Origin: Asticcacaulis currens
Lineage (GTDB): Bacteria > Pseudomonadota > Alphaproteobacteria > Caulobacterales > Caulobacteraceae
Direction of reading: 5' to 3'
Length of the DNA stretch: 64,000 nt
Assembly: GCF_028550395.1 (NCBI RefSeq)
Contig: NZ_JAQQKW010000002.1
Span: 426,503-490,502 of the forward strand
The notes below the pieces were generated by a model that was given only the letters and a program-made list of their open reading frames with translations, had not been told where the DNA came from and ran no database searches. The translations under genes were made by a program, and so were the position numbers. Positions 58,865 to 64,000 of the stretch are shown in pieces. Each line of letters begins with the position of its first letter. The stretch's first letter is position 1.

Positions 58865-60355
58865 ATGAAAGCCCGCCGCATCACCCCCTTCACCTACGTT
58901 TCCTATGGTGCCACCGATATATTGGGGGCCGGAGCCGTGGGTGTAACCGGAGCCTGGCTCCTTTACTTTTACACCACATTCTGCGGTTTAACGGCCATTG
59001 AGGCGGCCACGATTTTCGCTGTGGCGCGTGTGGTCGATGCAATAGCCAGCCCCCTGATCGGCTTTATTTCCGACAATTTTGGCGGCACGGCTATTGGCCG
59101 TCGCTTCGGACGGCGACGGTCCTTCCTGCTGATTTCGGTCTTCCTCTTGCCCTGCTTCGCCCTGATGTGGGTCAGCGGACAATCCTTCTGGTATTATCTG
59201 CTCACCTACATCTTCTTTGACTTTGTCTATGCCGCTGTCCTCATTCCTTATGAGACTCTGGCTTCGGAAATGACGAGCGATTACAAGCAAAAAGCCAAGT
59301 TTGCCGGAGCGCGCCTGCTGTTCGGTCAGGCGGCTTCTCTGCTGGCGGGCGTTCTGCCTGGCCGCATCGTCGATTTTATGGGCAAGGACGACGCCAATAC
59401 CTTCCTCTATCTGGGCCTGATCTTCAGCGGTCTGTTCATGATCGCGGTTCTGCTGACCTGGTCGCAGTCGTGGGAGCGCGACCGGACCGGAGAGCCACCC
59501 GAAGCGCCGCGACGCGGCAATCCCATCCTCAACCTCTATGGCGACCTGTGGTCCACGCTCAAGATACGCACGTTCCGCATCCATCTGGGCATGTACCTCA
59601 GTGGCTATATTGCGATGGATGTGTTCAACGCGGTCTTTGCCTATTTCGTGGTCTTTGCTCTGGGCAGCAGTATGGTTCTGGCCTCTAACCTGCTGGGGAC
59701 CGTGGCCTTCGGGCAGTTTTTTGGGGTTATGGCCGCCATAAGCCTGTGCCTGACCCTGCAACCCGCCCCCACCTATCGGTTAGCGATTGTGCTGTGCGGG
59801 GCCGGGATCACCAGCCTGCTCGCCATATATCTCGTCAAACCTTCTGACCTGAACTGGTGGCTTTATGGGGCCATTGCGCTGGCAGGCCTCGGTCGCGGCG
59901 GTCTGGCCTATATTCCGTGGAACCTCTACAACTACATGGGCGACATTGATGAGGTGATTACAGGCAAGCGCCGCGATGGCACCATTGCCGGCGTTATGAC
60001 CTTCGTCAGAAAGGCCGCGCAGGCGCTGGCCGTCATGTCGGTCGGGGCCGTGCTGGAATGGAGTGGTTTCGCCGCCAAGGCGGCCACGCAGTCGCAGGCC
60101 ACCAATTTCGTAATCGTCTGCGTCCTTATCGGGGGCACACTGACCCTGATGGTCACCGGCTTTGCCGTCTCCACGGGCCTCAGCCTCAACAATAAGACCC
60201 ATGCGGTACTGTCCTCGGTGGTCAGCCGTCTGAAGGCCGGTGAGTCCGAGTTTTCCGAGAGCGACAAGCAGACGGTTGAACGCCTGACCGGGTGGACGTT
60301 CAGCGCCCTGTGGGGACGTGGTCCACTCAACCGCAGCACCCGATGGACCCGTTAA
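58865..60355 (+). CDS. GPH/MFS_2 sugar (uronide):cation symporter
   Basis: This 496-residue protein with about 12 helices is MelB-like. It has DILGAGAVGVTGAWLLYFYT at the start, DAIASPLIGFISDN (the conserved Asp of GPH cation sites) and RFGRRRSF in the loop 2-3 region. It is closer to classical GPH glycoside/uronide carriers than the three cassette symporters are. It lies 12 bp after the GH105 gene and presumably brings oligosaccharides from the periplasm to the cytoplasmic GH105 and GH67-like enzymes. Confidence 0.87.
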   Translation: MKARRITPFTYVSYGATDILGAGAVGVTGAWLLYFYTTFCGLTAIEAATIFAVARVVDAIASPLIGFISDNFGGTAIGRRFGRRRSFLLISVFLLPCFALMWVSGQSFWYYLLTYIFFDFVYAAVLIPYETLASEMTSDYKQKAKFAGARLLFGQAASLLAGVLPGRIVDFMGKDDANTFLYLGLIFSGLFMIAVLLTWSQSWERDRTGEPPEAPRRGNPILNLYGDLWSTLKIRTFRIHLGMYLSGYIAMDVFNAVFAYFVVFALGSSMVLASNLLGTVAFGQFFGVMAAISLCLTLQPAPTYRLAIVLCGAGITSLLAIYLVKPSDLNWWLYGAIALAGLGRGGLAYIPWNLYNYMGDIDEVITGKRRDGTIAGVMTFVRKAAQALAVMSVGAVLEWSGFAAKAATQSQATNFVIVCVLIGGTLTLMVTGFAVSTGLSLNNKTHAVLSSVVSRLKAGESEFSESDKQTVERLTGWTFSALWGRGPLNRSTRWTR

Positions 60356-60359
60356 CGTC

Positions 60360-62696
60360 ATGAAACGTTCGCACGCGACCTCCGGTCTGAATCGTCGGGA
60401 TTTAGCCGGGATTTTGGGGGGCGCTGTTCTGGCCGTGCCCGGACTGAGCCCCGAACGGGGACACGCGAAGGACAAGCCGACAGAAAAGGTCACCACCTCC
60501 GACTGGCAGGGCATGGGGCTATATGTGCGTCTGTCACAGCACGATCCGGACTATAACAACCGTCGCGTTTCCGAGGTGCGGCTCCCCCTTAAGCCCGGCC
60601 GTCAGGACATAGAGTTTGCGGCCGGACGCTGGGCCATAGAGGTCGAGATCACCGACACGGGGGCGGGTGGGCGCGACGTCCGGGTCTCTTTTCGTCTTCT
60701 GTCGGGGACGGGCCTGAATTTGTGCCTCGCCGTCGATATGGACTGCGCGCCGTGGTCGGCTGAGAACTATGTGCTGATGCCGGGCGCCGTCTATAACGGC
60801 AACCGCTTCGACTTCCGCCGCCTGCAATATTCACCCAAACTCTACGAAGTGCAGGACATCGGACCGGACAAGCCACCGCTGATTACCGACGTCCCGCGCC
60901 TGTCTCTGGGCGATCAGCCCTCCATTCTTCAAGAACGATCGGGTGCCCTGTCCACCCCGGCGATTGGCGTCTTTGACCCGACGGCGCATCAGGGGCTGTG
61001 GCTGCGCACCCAACAGGCCAATGAGGCCGGTGATCTGGGTCTGACTATCCGCGAAAGCCGCGACCGCCGCAAAGCCATCCTGTCGATTACCTGCCCGGTT
61101 TTACGCGAAGAGACGCTTTACCGCTTCATGGATAACCGTCAGGCCAGTTGGGACACCCCGCTCTCGGCCAAACCGGGGGATGCCTTTACCCTGCCCTTCA
61201 CCCTGTCACGCTTTGCCTGCGAGACGGTTCAGGGCCTGTTCGACCGTCTGGCCGACCACAGGCAGGCATCCTCCGCACCGGTTTTGCGTAACACCCTGCC
61301 CTATTCCGAAGCCATGCGGACACTGGAAGACAAGTTCAACCGCCTCAACTACGCCGAACCGGGCTATTATTCGGTGGGGCTGCGTGAAAACGTCCTGCAA
61401 GACTGGCAGATAGGCTGGACAGGCGGCATGATGAGCACGCTGCCCCTGCTGGCGGCCGGCTCGCCGCAAACACAGGCGCGCGTGCTGAATATGTTTGACT
61501 GGCTGTTCCCCAACGGTCTCAGCCCCTCAGGCTTTTACTGGGACAGCGGAGCCAAGGGCACGCAGTGGTACGGCGGCGATATCCGTAAGCCGCACACCAA
61601 AAACTGGCATCTGATCCGCAAAAGCGCCGACGCCATCTATCTGATTCAGCGGCAGTTCGCTCTGATGGCCAAACGCGGCATCGCACTCAAACCGCACTGG
61701 GTCGAGGGCCAGAAACGGGCCTGCTCGGCCTTCGTCAAGCTGTGGCAAACCCACGGGCAATTGGGCCAATTCGTCGATTCCCTCACCGGTGACATACGCG
61801 TCGGAGGGTCGTGCAGCGGAGCAGCAGCCCCCGCCGGTCTGGCTCTGGCGGGTAGCTTTTTCGATGTGCCTGAATACAAACAGGCGGCGTTGGAAATCGG
61901 TGCCTACTTTTATGAGCGCTTCACGGCGACCGGACTGACCTATGGCGGGCCCGGAGACGCGCTGCAATGCCCGGATTCGGAGTCGGCCTACGGGCTTGTT
62001 CAGTCCTATACGGCGCTCTATGAGATGAGTGGCGACGCCCTGTGGCTAAGCCGTGCCCTACAGGCGGCGCGACAGTTCGGTAGCTGGGTCGTGGACTATG
62101 ATTTCAAATTTCCGGCCATCTCGGCCTACGCCAAGCTGGGCATAGCCACGACCGGCGGCGTCTATGCCAACGCGCAAAACAAGCACAGCGCACCGGGCAT
62201 CTGCACCGCCTCTGGCCACGAGCTTCTGAAACTCTACCGATACACCAAGGATACCTACGTGCTGCGTCTGCTGCATGAGATGGCGCACAATATCCCGCAA
62301 TATCTCTCCCATCCGAAAAACGACATACCCGGCCAGCCGCATGGCTATGTCAGCGAACGGGTCAATCTGACCGACTGGGAGGGGCCGGACACGATCGGCT
62401 ACGTGTTGCCGCTTTCGACCTGGGCCGAAACCGCGCTGATGATGACGACAACAGACCTGCCCGGCCTCTATCTCAACCCGGCAGAGAATCTGTGTGTCGC
62501 TTTCGACAATATCGAGGCCTCTGCGCAGTTCAGGCCGTCGCATATCGAACTCACCCTTTACAACCCCACGGCCTGCAATGCGGGGGTTAGCCTGATGATT
62601 GACCGTGATCCGGGGCGGCCCTTAGGCGAAGGCTATGTTCAGGACCTGCGCAAACTTAATTTGAAAGCGGGAGAGCGCAGAACCTTGAGGGTATAG
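60360..62696 (+). CDS. Tat-exported protein of unknown family (possible glycan-active toroid)
   Basis: This 778-residue protein has a Tat-like signal NRRDLAGILGG at about 11-21. A beta-rich N-terminal half (about 45-300) is followed by a helical Trp/Tyr-rich half (about 320-720). Segments such as WQIGWTGGMMSTLPLL and FYWDSGAKGTQWYGGD look like an alpha/alpha toroid with an aromatic cleft. I do not recognise the family. It starts 4 bp after the symporter gene and ends the operon. It is most likely a glycoside hydrolase or lyase on the same polymer. Confidence 0.6.
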   Translation: MKRSHATSGLNRRDLAGILGGAVLAVPGLSPERGHAKDKPTEKVTTSDWQGMGLYVRLSQHDPDYNNRRVSEVRLPLKPGRQDIEFAAGRWAIEVEITDTGAGGRDVRVSFRLLSGTGLNLCLAVDMDCAPWSAENYVLMPGAVYNGNRFDFRRLQYSPKLYEVQDIGPDKPPLITDVPRLSLGDQPSILQERSGALSTPAIGVFDPTAHQGLWLRTQQANEAGDLGLTIRESRDRRKAILSITCPVLREETLYRFMDNRQASWDTPLSAKPGDAFTLPFTLSRFACETVQGLFDRLADHRQASSAPVLRNTLPYSEAMRTLEDKFNRLNYAEPGYYSVGLRENVLQDWQIGWTGGMMSTLPLLAAGSPQTQARVLNMFDWLFPNGLSPSGFYWDSGAKGTQWYGGDIRKPHTKNWHLIRKSADAIYLIQRQFALMAKRGIALKPHWVEGQKRACSAFVKLWQTHGQLGQFVDSLTGDIRVGGSCSGAAAPAGLALAGSFFDVPEYKQAALEIGAYFYERFTATGLTYGGPGDALQCPDSESAYGLVQSYTALYEMSGDALWLSRALQAARQFGSWVVDYDFKFPAISAYAKLGIATTGGVYANAQNKHSAPGICTASGHELLKLYRYTKDTYVLRLLHEMAHNIPQYLSHPKNDIPGQPHGYVSERVNLTDWEGPDTIGYVLPLSTWAETALMMTTTDLPGLYLNPAENLCVAFDNIEASAQFRPSHIELTLYNPTACNAGVSLMIDRDPGRPLGEGYVQDLRKLNLKAGERRTLRV

Positions 62697-62716
62697 GGCT
62701 TAGACGACGGTTAGCC

Positions 62717-63469
62717 TTACATAGCTATCCGCTTGCGAACGTTTTCGCGCTTTTCCGCAATCTCACGCCGCGCACGCTCGATCTCTTCACTCTCGGTCGC
62801 CTGAAGCATGTTGTTCATCACGCGCGTCAGGTGTTCGCGCATGGCCAGACGCGCGGCCTGTGCATCCTTTTGCTTCAGCGCATTCAGAATGGCCTCGTGT
62901 TCATCCAGCCTGACACGGAATCCCGCCTGCGCGGCGGCCATCTGAAAATGCTTGTAGATGATCGACTCCTGACCAATGTCCCACAGCATGGACACCACAT
63001 GCACAATGGTGGCGTTCTGGGTGGCTTCGGCAATTTTCATGTGGAATTGCCGGTCGGCAGGACCGCGCGCGGGCCCGGCCTTTATTTCGCGTTCCATCTC
63101 CTGCAGGATGGCTTCCAGCTCAACGATATCTTCCGGAGTCACCGTCACAGCCGCCACCGCCGCCGCCTCGCCTTCAAACAGGATGCGCGCCTCGATCAGC
63201 TCAAAAGCGCTGGTCTTCAGGTCGGTTGACGGCGTGCTTTCGGGGACATCCTCGGTTACGAAGATACCTGACCCTTTGCGCACCTGTACCAGTTTGATCA
63301 CTTCGAGGGCCGTCAGGGCCTCCCGCATGGTTGGGCGGCTGATATTGTACTTGGCCGCTATGTCGCGTTCAGGCGGCAGCTTCTGCCCCGGCTGATAGAC
63401 CCCGGCTTTAATGTCTGCGGCAATCTGGGCTGCCACTTGTTGATAAAGCTTTTGTTTGATGGGAGCCAC
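62717..63469 (-). CDS. FadR-subfamily GntR transcriptional regulator (GntR2)
   Basis: This 250-residue protein has the HTH PPERDIAAKYNISRPTMREA (residues about 33-52) and an FCD domain with RQFHMKIAEATQN and LDEHEAIL, the likely metal/ligand residues. It starts with GTG at 63469 after AGGTGA. It is a paralogue of GntR1 at 47743 and convergent with the GH105 operon. A TTACCAGACCAA site and a GACAATTTGTC palindrome lie upstream, suggesting autoregulation. It may sense a uronate or deoxy-sugar acid. Confidence 0.87.
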   Translation of the reverse strand: MAPIKQKLYQQVAAQIAADIKAGVYQPGQKLPPERDIAAKYNISRPTMREALTALEVIKLVQVRKGSGIFVTEDVPESTPSTDLKTSAFELIEARILFEGEAAAVAAVTVTPEDIVELEAILQEMEREIKAGPARGPADRQFHMKIAEATQNATIVHVVSMLWDIGQESIIYKHFQMAAAQAGFRVRLDEHEAILNALKQKDAQAARLAMREHLTRVMNNMLQATESEEIERARREIAEKRENVRKRIAM

Positions 63470-63486
63470 GAGTCACCTGCCTGTCT

Positions 63487-63497
63487 GACAATTTGTC
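63487..63497. promoter_or_regulatory. Palindrome GACAATTTGTC upstream of GntR2
   Basis: It is a perfect 5-1-5 palindrome, 18 bp before the GntR2 GTG, within the likely leader or promoter. It may be an autoregulatory site. No exact copy was noticed at the other promoters of the locus. Confidence 0.4.
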
Positions 63498-63521
63498 TTA
63501 CATATCTCACTGTAGGCGAAT

Positions 63522-63533
63522 TTACCAGACCAA
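63522..63533. promoter_or_regulatory. Candidate FadR/GntR operator, site 3
   Basis: TTACCAGACCAA matches TTGCCAGACCAA at 11 of 12 positions and lies 53 bp upstream of the GntR2 start. Confidence 0.55.
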
Positions 63534-63655
63534 GTTCCACAAGTGGTTTACAAATCGGAACAATTTTCGCGCTTTAAACGGCTTCTGGCTGCCAAGCGTT
63601 GTGAGATATCCGGACGACAGGTCATAAGAGGACTCAGCCACGAAAAACACGAAAA

Positions 63656-63682
63656 AACACTTCGTCTCGACCCAAAAGTGTT
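63656..63682 (-). terminator. Intrinsic terminator after the SDR gene
   Basis: On the minus strand AACACTT (63682-63676) pairs with AAGTGTT (63662-63656), followed by TTTT and CG. It begins 25 bp after the SDR stop and separates that gene from GntR2. Confidence 0.65.
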
Positions 63683-63706
63683 CTGAACCATAGCTTGCTA
63701 TGAGGC

Positions 63707-64000
<294 letters not shown>

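Noticed and set aside
34831..62696. Ulvan or heparin utilisation locus
   Set aside because: Heparinase-fold lyases and GH105 fit, but no sulfatase or sulfatase-maturing enzyme is in the window.

Overview
The window looks like chromosomal DNA of an alphaproteobacterium of the Caulobacterales (Caulobacter/Asticcacaulis type). The basis is high GC, dense genes, six TonB-dependent receptors (TBDRs) of the Caulobacter/sphingomonad kind, Caulobacter-style sigma-73 promoters (TTGAC / GCTANAWC), GPH-type sugar symporters, ROK and FadR-type regulators, and Tat-exported glycan-degrading enzymes. The assignment rests on family knowledge, not on a database match. No tRNA, rRNA, CRISPR array, phage or transposase gene was seen.

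Layout. (1) 0.5-4.5 kb is a zinc-homeostasis locus. A near-canonical Zur box (905-917) lies between a divergent MerC-domain gene and an operon of a COG0523 zinc metallochaperone GTPase, a MacB/LolD-like ABC ATPase, an ABC permease with a His-rich extracytoplasmic loop, and a DUF3299 protein. (2) 4.5-9.2 kb has a double-TetR fusion regulator, a divergent TBDR and a secreted dual-specificity/phosphoinositide-type phosphatase. (3) 9.3-34.3 kb is a run of four related cassettes. Each has one TBDR and one ROK-family repressor, most have a GPH/MFS sugar symporter, and each has a different secreted phosphodiester-cleaving enzyme: phosphodiester glycosidase (NAGPA type), 2H phosphoesterase (DUF1868), glycerophosphodiester phosphodiesterase, or Ca2+-dependent PI-PLC-like enzyme. 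With the upstream phosphatase this is a 29-kb supercluster that I infer scavenges sugar-, glycerol- or inositol-linked phosphodiesters. I regard it as the most interesting system in the window. Candidate operators, some shared between promoters, lie next to each ROK gene.

(4) 34.8-62.7 kb is a polysaccharide-utilisation locus. It encodes an acetylesterase (SASA), an alpha/beta hydrolase, a right-handed beta-helix protein, three heparinase II/III-type lyases, a GH43 enzyme, a large Cys-rich-loop TBDR, a second alpha/beta hydrolase, a GH67-like protein, a GH105 unsaturated-uronyl hydrolase, a GPH symporter and an unrecognised Tat-exported protein. Two FadR/GntR regulators frame it, and a 12-bp motif (TTGCCAGACCAA and variants) recurs at four of its promoters. 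Lyases cleave a uronic-acid polymer outside or in the periplasm, the TBDR imports oligosaccharides, esterases deacylate, GH105/GH43/GH67-like enzymes trim them and the symporter takes monomers inward. No sulfatase is present, so a non-sulfated, acylated, uronate-containing polymer is more likely than ulvan or heparin. (5) The window ends inside an SDR resembling 2-keto-3-deoxy-L-fuconate/L-rhamnonate dehydrogenases, hinting at deoxy-sugar catabolism downstream.

Intergenic regions hold recurring inverted repeats (AGAGCG family, four places) and a two-copy, roughly 80-bp structured element whose stems differ in sequence but keep their pairing.
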